Assembly: GCF_023824195.1 (NCBI RefSeq) | Contig: NZ_CP085448.1 | Location: 1 to 30,000, forward strand | Source: Priestia megaterium | GTDB lineage: Bacteria; Bacillota; Bacilli; Bacillales; Bacillaceae_H | Reading direction: 5' to 3' | DNA: 30,000 nucleotides | In this document: positions 16,475 to 24,349 of the stretch, piece after piece | Layout of the letters: each line of letters begins with the position of its first letter | Numbering within the stretch: the first letter of the stretch is position 1 | The notes under the pieces: generated by a model | Seen by the model: the letters and a program-made list of their open reading frames with translations, nothing else | Told to the model about the DNA's origin: nothing | Databases searched by the model: none | Made by a program: the position numbers and the translations under genes

Positions 16475-16690
16475 TTATTTTTTGTTGTTAGTAGTATTTG
16501 TTTGCTTAACAAATTCATCCACTCGTTTTGATAAATCTTCAACCATTTCTTTAAGCATTTGTTTCTTTTCTTCAGATAGTTTTCTTTTGACTTGCTCTTT
16601 ATCTATGCCATGTTTAGAAAAAACGTCGTTTACTAATACATCAATTATTTTATTTGGAACAATCTCCGGCCTTCTCTGTGAATCACTCAT
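16475..16690 (-). CDS. CotW-like small spore coat protein
   Basis: A 71-residue hydrophilic, probably helical protein. Its core VLVNDVFSKHGIDKEQVK, then LSEEKKQMLKEMVEDLSKRV, resembles the FSKHGV-type segment I recall in B. subtilis CotW, which is encoded beside CotV and CotX and interacts with CotX in the outer coat or crust. The start at 16690 follows AAAAAAGGAGCG by 7 bases; the frame is open to 16768 but the extra residues (MGNCFLLGN...) overlap the promoter and are not shared with the paralogue. A terminator follows the stop, so it may be transcribed separately from the CotX-like operon. The position next to CotX/V genes supports the name more than sequence alone would. Confidence 0.65.
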   Translation of the reverse strand: MSDSQRRPEIVPNKIIDVLVNDVFSKHGIDKEQVKRKLSEEKKQMLKEMVEDLSKRVDEFVKQTNTTNNKK

Positions 16691-16727
16691 ATTAATCGCT
16701 CCTTTTTTATAAGGTTTTATTTCATAA

Positions 16728-16752
16728 CAACATATGCAGCGGTTACCTAAAA
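16728..16752 (-). promoter_or_regulatory. GerE-box-like and sigma-K -10-like sequences, copy B
   Basis: On the minus strand TTTTAGGTAACC (16752-16741) matches the GerE consensus RWWTRGGYNNYY at 11 of 12 positions, and CATATGTTG (16736-16728) matches the sigma-K -10 CATANNNTA except its last base. The arrangement is conserved in copy A. Confidence 0.55.
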
Positions 16753-17008
16753 GGAAACAATTCCCCATCTATTTTCAAGTGTTATTTAAAAAATTCCTTT
16801 TAAATACAGTGTATTTCTTAGTAGCATACACTGTATTTAGATAAAATAAAAAACTTCTATATTGATATTATTATAAAATATAGTCATTTTCTTCTTTTGA
16901 AAATTTAAGATAATAAAATAAATTTAACATCATATATTTGTACATAAGGTAAGTGTCTTATGTTTTCAACAATTTTCTTAACAGTATTTATGAAAAGAGT
17001 TGAGTAAA

Positions 17009-17830
17009 ATGGGAAAAAAGGCGAAGGTGGTACATGTTGCAGGTGATTTTCCATACCAAAGAGGAAAATCATCTAAGTGCCAAGTTTATGTAATAAACGA
17101 GGATACTAATACTGTTTCCGTTATAGATGGGTTAACAGATGAGTTAATTACGACTATTAATGTAGGTCGTCAGCCTGTGAATGTGAATGGCAACTCATCT
17201 AGTAATCGAATTTATGTCACTAATAAAGGTGATGAAACAGTTTCAGTCATCGATGCGGAAACGAATACAGTCATTAGTATCATTCCAGTTGGAGGTCAAC
17301 CATCCGGTATAGGAATCAATCCCTATATGGATAGGGTTTATATAACAAATGCAGCTAGTGACACAGTTTCAGTCATCGATGGATTGACAAATATGGTTGT
17401 TGCTACAATTCCTGTAGAAACCCATCCAATTAACCTAGATGTTCACCCTTATATTAACCGTATTTATGTAGCTAATAAGTTTAAAAACACAGTCTCGGTC
17501 ATTGATGGATTAACGAATACCATAATGGCTACAGTTCCAGTAGGTGACCAACCTAACGACGTAGGCACTAACTTATCTAACAATCGAATTTATGTAGCCA
17601 ATAAAAATAGTCATACTGTTTCAGTCATTGACGCAGGAACAAATACTGTTATTGGGATAGTGCCGGTAATAGAACACCCCTCTATGATTGATATTAATGG
17701 AGATAATAATCAGATCCACGTCACAAACGAAGAAAATAGTATAGTCTCCGTAATTGACGGAGCAACCAATATCGTTATTGCTACCCTTCCGGTGGGTGAT
17801 CAGTCAATTTATACAATAACTGATGCCTAA
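17009..17830 (+). CDS. YVTN-repeat beta-propeller protein
   Basis: A 273-residue protein made of six repeats of about 42 residues, each built on RIYVTNKGDETVSVIDAETN followed by TVISIIPVGGQP. These are YVTN/surface-antigen type blades; six, or seven with the short ends, would close a beta-propeller. There is no signal peptide or anchor, so the protein is probably made inside the mother cell and placed on the spore, or is cytosolic. The start is unclear: ATG at 17009 follows a weak AAAGAG, while the in-frame TTG at 17000 directly adjoins it and seems worse. Repeats differ enough at DNA level to be old. Propellers of this type often bind partner proteins or small ligands; no enzymatic residues are apparent. 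Confidence 0.82.
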   Translation: MGKKAKVVHVAGDFPYQRGKSSKCQVYVINEDTNTVSVIDGLTDELITTINVGRQPVNVNGNSSSNRIYVTNKGDETVSVIDAETNTVISIIPVGGQPSGIGINPYMDRVYITNAASDTVSVIDGLTNMVVATIPVETHPINLDVHPYINRIYVANKFKNTVSVIDGLTNTIMATVPVGDQPNDVGTNLSNNRIYVANKNSHTVSVIDAGTNTVIGIVPVIEHPSMIDINGDNNQIHVTNEENSIVSVIDGATNIVIATLPVGDQSIYTITDA

Positions 17831-17898
17831 TATAAGACATAAAAACTAACACTTATGTTCTATAAGAGGTGGCATAACAATGATTTCATACTATAACC

Positions 17899-17942
17899 TG
17901 TAGCAACAATAACCGTATTAACATAAAGTTATTGTTGCTACA
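17899..17942. terminator. Long perfect inverted repeat between convergent genes
   Basis: Arms of 15 bases, TGTAGCAACAATAAC at 17899-17913 and GTTATTGTTGCTACA at 17928-17942, with a 14-base loop. It lies between the 3' ends of the propeller gene and the kinase gene, the usual place for a two-way terminator, but T tracts are weak on both sides. Confidence 0.55.
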
Positions 17943-17980
17943 ATTCATAATATTGAACTGCGGCCTCTAACAATTTGAGC

Positions 17981-19096
17981 CTAACCATACTCTTTCCATT
18001 TTTCATAAACGGATGGACGAATTTCTCTAACATAAGCCAAAAAATCCTTCGATAATTTTAATTCTTTTAATTCAGTTAGTAACTTAATGGGTATAGATCG
18101 ATTAGAAGTAAACGCTCTTTTATGATCAATTATTTTTAAATTACCCTCTTCATTTATTAAAACATGACGTAATTCGGTATCTTGTCTGCTAAAGTTTAAA
18201 CTTCTTAATTCATCAAGAAGATTCATAATTTTAATGACTAAAGATTTTGTCATATGTCTATTTTTTTTTAGATACTTTGCCAACGAAATCCCCTTTATAT
18301 ACTCCATGACTATGTAATCCGCCCCATAATCGTAGAGACGAGGAATAATAGAAGATGACTGCCCAATTTGTATAGCTTTTAACTCCTTTCTTTGTGTTTC
18401 TTTCTTGAAAAAAACTTTTACACATCGATCAGGCATTAAGTGATAAACAACTCCATCTCTCCCCTTTCCAATTACTGTGTACTCTTTAAAATTTTTAGTT
18501 TTTTTCTCCTTTTTACCTCCGCTAATTGAGGAAGTTTTTTTTCTTGCAGTACGCTTTTTTTTCTCTTTTGTTATTTTAAGGGAATGAGGCGATACTCTTT
18601 CACCTGAAAAATAGGTATTAGGAGTATCTTGTATTACACCAGCTACACTACTCTTAATCGCAACTTGAACGCGATCAAAACGATTTAACTGCAAATTTTC
18701 TATGATTCTAATAATATTAGAATCATTTTCATGAGAGAATGCTTGGTGCGTTTTTTTTATGAGTGTATCATTTACCAGAAATAAAGTTTGTATATCCCCC
18801 CCTCTAATATCGTTTAGCTGTAACTCAATAGATGCTGTTAGTCTGTATATACCGTCTTCTTGTGGAATAAAAGCAGATATAGTCGAAGCGTACTCATTCT
18901 CTAAATTAAATTGCTTTCTAAAAAAATGAACCTTTTTAATAATATTAGGTGAAACAAATTGAGTATTATTATTGTTATTCATTCTGAAAGCAGGAAACGG
19001 AATATTTCTTTTATTGTACCTTTTAAAGAAAGGTAATTCAGTTGATCTATATTCCTCGTTCTCATCCTTAAGATAATGAAAATAAAATTTCCCCAT
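17981..19096 (-). CDS. C1q/TNF-like jelly-roll domain fused to a protein kinase-like domain
   Basis: A 371-residue fusion. Residues about 33-172 look like a C1q/TNF jelly roll as in the BclA C-terminal domain: FPAFRMN, then KKVHFFRKQFNLENEYA, IPQEDGIYRLTASIEL, LFLVNDTLI, LNRFDRVQVAIK and YFSGERV. Residues 173-204 are a very basic Lys/Arg linker. Residues 205-371 are a small kinase: glycine loop GKGRDGVVY (210-218), Lys227 in CVKVFF, Glu238, hinge VMEYIKG, catalytic loop RQDTELRHVLIN with Asp306 and Asn315, and metal Asp324 in KIIDHKRAF. The loop lacks the HRD His, as in Bud32/YrzF-like kinases. The strong AAAGGAGGAG site fixes the ATG. A CATACAAG sequence about 50 bases upstream resembles a sigma-E -10. 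It may phosphorylate spore-surface proteins or sugars; substrate unknown. Confidence 0.7.
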   Translation of the reverse strand: MGKFYFHYLKDENEEYRSTELPFFKRYNKRNIPFPAFRMNNNNNTQFVSPNIIKKVHFFRKQFNLENEYASTISAFIPQEDGIYRLTASIELQLNDIRGGDIQTLFLVNDTLIKKTHQAFSHENDSNIIRIIENLQLNRFDRVQVAIKSSVAGVIQDTPNTYFSGERVSPHSLKITKEKKKRTARKKTSSISGGKKEKKTKNFKEYTVIGKGRDGVVYHLMPDRCVKVFFKKETQRKELKAIQIGQSSSIIPRLYDYGADYIVMEYIKGISLAKYLKKNRHMTKSLVIKIMNLLDELRSLNFSRQDTELRHVLINEEGNLKIIDHKRAFTSNRSIPIKLLTELKELKLSKDFLAYVREIRPSVYEKWKEYG

Positions 19097-19263
19097 ACGT
19101 CTCCTCCTTTCTCATTTGTTATATTATTCCTCTAAAAATAAATTGCTTGTATGCTTATCTACTTAAATAGAAGTGCGCGAAAAAAATCCTACTAAAATAT
19201 AGGACAAGCACCCTCTCATCTTACTAAAGGTTACATATGATAGTAAGAAAAGGGGGTGGTATT

Positions 19264-19422
19264 ATGAAGTATAAAGAAAATTGGGATTATGAGGGAGATT
19301 CTCATAAAAACACTTGCAAAAAGCATAAGAAACATGAGAAACATGAGGATTACAGATCTTGCAAAGATACTTGTAAAGAAATTAGAATTACAAATTTATG
19401 GAAATTAAATTCTAAGCATTAA
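19264..19422 (+). CDS. Small Lys/His/Cys-rich protein
   Basis: A 52-residue hydrophilic protein (MKYKENWDYEGDSHKNTC, then KKHKKHEKHEDYRSC). It has three Cys and many Lys and His, similar in flavour to the repeat protein at 24350 and to the head of the CotX-like protein. I take the ATG at 19264, 7 bases after AGGGGGTGG; the upstream ATG at 19237 lacks a site. CATATGATA at 19234-19242 fits the sigma-K -10 but is close to the ribosome binding site. A strong terminator follows. It is not recognised as a named family; a minor coat protein is likely from composition and context. Confidence 0.6.
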   Translation: MKYKENWDYEGDSHKNTCKKHKKHEKHEDYRSCKDTCKEIRITNLWKLNSKH

Positions 19423-19443
19423 TAGTGTAATCTTAATAAATTA

Positions 19444-19480
19444 ATAAGACCTGTCATCACCTAGTAACAGGTCTTATTTC
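19444..19480 (+). terminator. Intrinsic terminator
   Basis: 11-base perfect stem ATAAGACCTGT / ACAGGTCTTAT with a 12-base loop and TTT after it, 22 bases past the stop of the small Lys/His/Cys gene. The 290 bases that follow, up to 19773, show no gene. Confidence 0.8.
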
Positions 19481-19773
19481 TACAAAATAAATTCTTTTAC
19501 TTATAATTAACTCATAGTATTAATTCTCCAGTAAATAATTTAGAATTCACCCAGAGAATCATCATCTTATTACTAATCTAAAAGTTATCTCTCCCCTGAA
19601 CATTACTATTTAAAATACATAACAAAAGTATTAATGTAGATATCTTCTATGATCAACTAGTAAATCTCCACCTAATTTTCACTTCTCCGCCAATGACAGT
19701 TTCTAACATCTAGACAATTCCATATATTATTTATAGTACAAGTATAGAAGAAAAAGCTACGGGAGGAACAAAT

Positions 19774-20430
19774 ATGAGCAATTGTATATTAGTAATTGGA
19801 GCTCATCCTGATGACGAGCTATTAGGAACTGCAGGAACCTTAAAAAAACTTGTAGATGCAGGCTATAAAGTAATTTCAGTAATTACTGCTTTAGGAAGAA
19901 AGGAAGAAACTCATCACATTCATCAGTTTGGAAGGCTTGCTAATAAAGAAATCGGCATTGACGAAGTAATATTTCTCGAGCATGTCAACTTAGAGTTAGA
20001 GATGATTCCTCTTCACGAATTAACGAAAGAAATTGAGCAGCTCATACGGAAGTACAAACCTGTTAAGATCTTTACACATCATTACGGTGATTTGAATAGA
20101 GATCATCAGATTACTTTTCAAGCAGTGCTAACTGCAACTAGACCTCTTCCTGGTACAACTCCTATAGAGTTAATTACATTTGAAACAGTTTCATCTAGTG
20201 AGTGGGGTACTTACACTCCTGAGAAGACATTCAAACCAAATTATTTTGTGGACGTTACAGGTACCATGGAGTTTAAACTTAATGCACTTAAACATTATGA
20301 TATTGAAATGAGGAAGTTTCCTCACCCTCGTTCTTACGAAGGTATTGAGTACTTAGGAAGGTTGCGTGGAATGAGCGTTGGAGTACCTTATGCTGAAGCC
20401 TTTGAAATTATACGGAGGGTTTGGAAATGA
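19774..20430 (+). CDS. PIG-L/BshB-type zinc-dependent N-deacetylase
   Basis: A 218-residue LmbE/PIG-L family enzyme that removes the acetyl group from N-acetylglucosaminyl-type substrates. The zinc and catalytic motif AHPDDELLGTAG is at residues 10-21, and the third metal ligand lies in THHYGDLNRDHQITF near residue 106. Length fits the BshB/YpjG type. There is no signal peptide, so it is cytoplasmic. The ATG is preceded by GGGAGGA. Its stop overlaps the start of the GT4 gene by four bases (ATGA), so the two are translationally coupled. The pairing of a PIG-L deacetylase with a GT4 transferase is the hallmark of bacillithiol (BshB-BshA) and mycothiol synthesis; whether the substrate here is such a small glycoside or a spore glycan cannot be told. 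Confidence 0.9.
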   Translation: MSNCILVIGAHPDDELLGTAGTLKKLVDAGYKVISVITALGRKEETHHIHQFGRLANKEIGIDEVIFLEHVNLELEMIPLHELTKEIEQLIRKYKPVKIFTHHYGDLNRDHQITFQAVLTATRPLPGTTPIELITFETVSSSEWGTYTPEKTFKPNYFVDVTGTMEFKLNALKHYDIEMRKFPHPRSYEGIEYLGRLRGMSVGVPYAEAFEIIRRVWK

Positions 20431-21731
20431 AAAATGAGATTACTTTTCCCTACCCTTATATAGTCGAAAGATTAGACCAATATTATGGACTTAAATCATC
20501 TTCTTCAAAAAAAATTCTTTCAAAGGAACATTCTAAAAAAAGAACCATTTCAAAAAAAGGCTCAAAAAAGAAATTCTCTATTTTAATAGCTACATTTTGG
20601 AGCTTCCCTCATGTAGGAGGACTTTCTAATTATATTTCTGCTCTCAGTAAAGGGTTAAAGAGTCAAGGACATAAAGTGGATATTATTTCTCCTAATCAAT
20701 TTTCAACTTCAAAAGTAAACCATTTTCGGGAGAGTGTTACTCCAAATTTAAAAAGCTTTTTCACAAGACGCTATGGGAGTTATAATGAACGAATTTTAAA
20801 TCATAAAAGACTCATATACGTATACGAAAAAATGCTTGAAACAATAGACTTAGAAAAATACGATATCCTTCATGCTCAAGATTTATTTACAGCAAATATC
20901 TTAGGAAGATTTAATGAAGGCTACGGGAAGCCTTTATTCTATACACCCCATGGTATGTTTACGTTTAACAGACTAAAGTTTAACATAATCAAAAAAGGCT
21001 CTGTTGAAGAAGCATATTTTAAAGAACTTGAAAGTAAAGCGATAGAATATGCAAGTCACATTATTGTTCTTAGTAATTCGTTTCGTGAACCATTAATAAA
21101 ATTAGGTGCTAAAAATAGAAATATAACCACAGTCATTACAGGTATTGATTATCCAAACAACCAAAGGCAAGAAAAAGAAACACCTCCACAAAAACTTACT
21201 ATTACATGCGTAGCTAGACTTGGTCCACGAAAAGGACATAACTATTTATTTGAAGCGTTATCACGTCTTGAAAAATATACCACTAGTATTGAGGTATTGA
21301 TTGTTGGTGATGGACAAATGAGAGAAGCATTAGAAAAGCAGAGAATGGCTCTTGGTTTATCAATGGTCAAATTCTTAGGATCCAGAGATGACGTACCTTC
21401 AATCTTAAGTAAAACCGATATTTTTGTACTTCCGACAATCAACGATAGCTTACCTCTTTCAATAATCGAGGCTATGCATAGTGGAACTGCTGTAATTTCA
21501 ACGAATTGCGGAGGCATTCCCGAGCTTATAAAGCATAGTAAAACAGGAATTATTGTTGAACCAGGAAATTCAGTACAATTAGCTCATGCATTAAAATTTC
21601 TGATTACAAATAAAGAGGCTCGAAATAAAATGAGTACTAATGCTAAAATTTTCGCGGAAAAACACTTAACAATAAATAGTATGATAGGAAGAATAGAACA
21701 TTTATACAAAAATTTTTGGGGGATGAATTAA
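20427..21731 (+). CDS. GT4 family glycosyltransferase (CotSA/BshA-like)
   Basis: A GT-B glycosyltransferase of 434 residues. After about 30 residues of head and a Ser/Lys-rich basic linker, the N-terminal domain begins at FSILIATFWSFPHVGGLSNY. The C-terminal domain has VARLGPRKGHNYLFEAL near residue 258 and the retaining GT4 signature FVLPTINDSLPLSIIEAMHSG with NCGGIPEL near residues 330-365, including the E-x7-E pair. I choose the ATG at 20427, 7 bases after GGAGGG and overlapping the upstream stop as ATGA; the TTG at 20421 is too close to the site. B. subtilis CotSA, encoded next to CotS on the spore-coat locus, is the same family. Here a CotS-like kinase lies two genes downstream, so a spore-surface role is plausible. 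Confidence 0.9.
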   Translation: MKNEITFPYPYIVERLDQYYGLKSSSSKKILSKEHSKKRTISKKGSKKKFSILIATFWSFPHVGGLSNYISALSKGLKSQGHKVDIISPNQFSTSKVNHFRESVTPNLKSFFTRRYGSYNERILNHKRLIYVYEKMLETIDLEKYDILHAQDLFTANILGRFNEGYGKPLFYTPHGMFTFNRLKFNIIKKGSVEEAYFKELESKAIEYASHIIVLSNSFREPLIKLGAKNRNITTVITGIDYPNNQRQEKETPPQKLTITCVARLGPRKGHNYLFEALSRLEKYTTSIEVLIVGDGQMREALEKQRMALGLSMVKFLGSRDDVPSILSKTDIFVLPTINDSLPLSIIEAMHSGTAVISTNCGGIPELIKHSKTGIIVEPGNSVQLAHALKFLITNKEARNKMSTNAKIFAEKHLTINSMIGRIEHLYKNFWGMN

Positions 21732-21734
21732 CGC

Positions 21735-22910
21735 ATGAAACATGAACATTCTGCAGTTGTTCTTGACTTGAGTGCAAATGGGGTTGGAATTATTAGAAGT
21801 TTAGCAAGAAAGGGTATAAAAGTTTACGCTTTTGACACAGAAAAACCATATAAAATAGGAAAATCACGCCTCGCTACTTGCAGTATATGCCCTAGCCCCT
21901 TAACTGAAGAAAAGAAACTATTAGAATTCTTAATCAATTTATCTAAAAAGATAGGTTTAAAGCCTGTCTTGTACACAGGAGCAGATGACTATGTACAATT
22001 CATCTCGAAAAATCGAGATGAATTGTTAAAATATTTCTTGTTTTTATTTCCCGATCATTCTTTAATTGAACAAGTACTTGATAAAAACAAAACCTATGAA
22101 CTAGCCTTTAAGCATAATATTCCATGCCCGAGAACATATGTGATAGAGAGTAAAGAAGAACTTGAAGATGCTATTGTAAATCTTGATTTCCCTTGTATTT
22201 TAAAGCCTGTACTTGGTCACGAATTTAGAAAAAAAATCAATAAAAAAGCGATTGTGCTAGAAACTCCTAATCAATTAAGGAGTGAATATCCACTCTACAG
22301 AGAATATGGAAAACTAATTATTCAAGAGCTTATTCCTGGAGACAACCAGTGTTTTTATAAGGTAGCAACCTTTTATGATGATAATATGAATCTCCTCGCA
22401 TTATTCTCCTTACAAAAGAATCATCAATTCCCTGCAGAATTCGGAACAGGGGCTCATATTGTTAGTAAAAAAGTGCCGGAACTTATCGATATATGTATCC
22501 CATTTTTTGAAGAAATAAAGCTTAAAGGTATTGGTATGGCTGAATTCAAAAAAGACCCTCGAGATGGTGTTTACAAATTTATTGAAATAAACCCTCGTTT
22601 TTGGTTAACACACAGCCTAACAGGTCCTGCAGGCATTGATTTCGTCTATATCTATTATTTGTATTTAACTAATCAAAATCCAGAACCTAGATTACACCAA
22701 ATAGACCGTATTAATTGGATTTATCTTGTGAGATATTACCTTACTTTTCTTGAAAAGAAAAAGAAATCAGAAATGACCTTTAAAGACTTTTATAGAGGAT
22801 TACAAGGTCAAAAAGAGTTTGCTTTATTTGCATGGGATGATCCAATGCCATTTTTCAGAAGCGCATGGTCTCATTTAATTAATGCCTGGAAACGCAAACG
22901 AAAGGAATGA
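21735..22910 (+). CDS. ATP-grasp carboxylate-amine ligase-like protein
   Basis: A 391-residue ATP-grasp enzyme. The N-terminal pre-ATP domain starts AVVLDLSANGVGIIRSLARKG and has LYTGADDYVQFISKN near residue 78. The ATP-grasp core has FPCILKPVLGHEFRKK near residue 153 (the phosphate-binding Lys), IIQELIPGDNQ near residue 195, and the metal-binding end GMAEFKKDPRDG...FIEINPRFWLTHSL near residues 268-300 with the Glu-x-Asn pair. The family joins a carboxylate to an amine through an acylphosphate. The ATG lies 3 bases after the GT4 stop and follows GGGGG. In this operon it could acylate the amine freed by the PIG-L enzyme; that is inference. It lacks the features of biotin or carbamoyl-phosphate enzymes. 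Confidence 0.85.
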   Translation: MKHEHSAVVLDLSANGVGIIRSLARKGIKVYAFDTEKPYKIGKSRLATCSICPSPLTEEKKLLEFLINLSKKIGLKPVLYTGADDYVQFISKNRDELLKYFLFLFPDHSLIEQVLDKNKTYELAFKHNIPCPRTYVIESKEELEDAIVNLDFPCILKPVLGHEFRKKINKKAIVLETPNQLRSEYPLYREYGKLIIQELIPGDNQCFYKVATFYDDNMNLLALFSLQKNHQFPAEFGTGAHIVSKKVPELIDICIPFFEEIKLKGIGMAEFKKDPRDGVYKFIEINPRFWLTHSLTGPAGIDFVYIYYLYLTNQNPEPRLHQIDRINWIYLVRYYLTFLEKKKKSEMTFKDFYRGLQGQKEFALFAWDDPMPFFRSAWSHLINAWKRKRKE

Positions 22911-22915
22911 ATGCT

Positions 22916-23977
22916 ATGCATGACCTTAAAACACTATATCATCAGTTTGAACAATTAAAAATAGCTGAAAAACTTTCTTATTCTATTGGTGAAAAAGTTA
23001 TCATCGTTCCCTCAGAAATCACATGCCTGAAGTCAACTAAACGAAGCAGTATATACAAACTACTTCTTCGAAGAAGTAATAACTATTATCCAGTTATTTT
23101 CAAGGTTTACAATTCAACAGCTTATAAAAACGAAGTAGAAATTAATATTTATAAAAAAGCTTATACTATTTTAAAAGAGTTTTTACCTCGTATTTATCTT
23201 ATCGAAACGGTCAAAAACGAAACATGGATATTTATGGAATTCGTTAACCAGATACGTGGTCAATTAACCTTCTCTCCAGCCCACTTTCAATATATTATCC
23301 CCAGTATAGCTAAACTTCATGGCCAAACTTTCGAAAATAGATTTAAAAAGAACAAAAGTGTTTGGAAGGGTTGGCTTCCTGTTTATACATCTACTTCTAT
23401 GAAAAAAAATCGAGTTAAATACATGAACCAAACAGTTGATTTACTAAACGCTGCAATTAAAGACAAACGTATTAGCGATATAATAAAGCCTTATTATCCA
23501 TCGTTAATCAAGCTATATAATAAAGGACCTGATTTCTTCCCTGAATTAGTTGAAAATGGATCGTCTATTACTCATGGTGATCTTCATATGCAAAATATAT
23601 GTAGCAAAAATGTTACTCAAAATACTCCATGGAATATTCAATTTATTGATTGGGAATCAGCAAAATACTCATCAGTATGGTTTGATATGGTTGTATTAGT
23701 GGAATTACTGTTAGGTTTCAGAAAAGATTGGCAACAAAATGCAGAAGAAATTCGGACCCAGTGTGTAAAGATATATGTGAATGAGATGAAGAAATACGGC
23801 ATTATCTTCACAACAGATCCAATGACCCTCTATAAGATGGCCTACCTGCAACGGACTTTAGAAAGAGGTCTCCACACTCAACTAAGAAGAATCTCCGACA
23901 ATCGTGAAGGTGAGTTGTTAAGTTATCATCTAGAGAAAATTTCAACATGGGGTGGAGAGTTAGGAATATATGAGTGA
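22916..23977 (+). CDS. CotS/APH-like kinase
   Basis: A 353-residue aminoglycoside-phosphotransferase-fold protein. The N-lobe shows YPVIFKVYNSTAYKNEVEI with the ATP-binding Lys near residue 58 and an acidic partner. The hinge is WIFMEFVNQIRG. The catalytic Brenner motif ITHGDLHMQNI is near residue 221, and the metal-binding Asp lies in IQFIDWESAKYSS near residue 240. CotS, CotI and YutH of B. subtilis are the spore-coat members of this fold and sit beside a GT4 gene, as here. I prefer the ATG at 22916, 9 bases after AAAGGA, over 22907, which overlaps the upstream stop but has no spacing. A phosphotransferase acting on a sugar or glycoside is likely; antibiotic resistance is not suggested by context. 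Confidence 0.85.
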   Translation: MHDLKTLYHQFEQLKIAEKLSYSIGEKVIIVPSEITCLKSTKRSSIYKLLLRRSNNYYPVIFKVYNSTAYKNEVEINIYKKAYTILKEFLPRIYLIETVKNETWIFMEFVNQIRGQLTFSPAHFQYIIPSIAKLHGQTFENRFKKNKSVWKGWLPVYTSTSMKKNRVKYMNQTVDLLNAAIKDKRISDIIKPYYPSLIKLYNKGPDFFPELVENGSSITHGDLHMQNICSKNVTQNTPWNIQFIDWESAKYSSVWFDMVVLVELLLGFRKDWQQNAEEIRTQCVKIYVNEMKKYGIIFTTDPMTLYKMAYLQRTLERGLHTQLRRISDNREGELLSYHLEKISTWGGELGIYE

Positions 23978-24349
23978 CAAACTTAAGTCAAACGATTTTC
24001 CTGAAAAAGGAGATGAATTCACTACTGTATAGTTATATAACATATTAATAATTTATTCTATTGTTCTTTCTCCTCTTTCTCCTCTTTCTCCCTTGTGAAC
24101 TTCATTTCGATACTTCCCTTTTCACCTAAATCATTTAGTGTTAAACCTCTTGTTTCTTTTTATACTCTTTTTATCTACAATAATCTTTTCTAATCTCACT
24201 TTAATCCCTCATTTTAAAAGAAATTTCCACAATTGAGTTATAAATATAACTAGTTTAAAAGCCGTTTTTTCCTGAATGTACAAGCAACTTTTCTATTTGA
24301 AAATAAAATATATAGAAACACCAATTCTAAATAAAGGTAGGGAATTAAT
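23978..24349. other. Intergenic with a pyrimidine-rich short repeat
   Basis: No gene. About three copies of TTTCTCCTC lie at 24067-24090. No clear terminator follows the CotS-like gene. Confidence 0.4.

Noticed and set aside
16691..16768. N-terminal extension of the CotW-like frame with several Cys
   Set aside because: It covers the promoter-like and GerE-like sequences, has no ribosome binding site and is not shared with the paralogue.
22916..23977. Aminoglycoside resistance enzyme
   Set aside because: The fold is shared, but the operon partners (GT4, PIG-L, ATP-grasp) match the CotS type and not a resistance gene.
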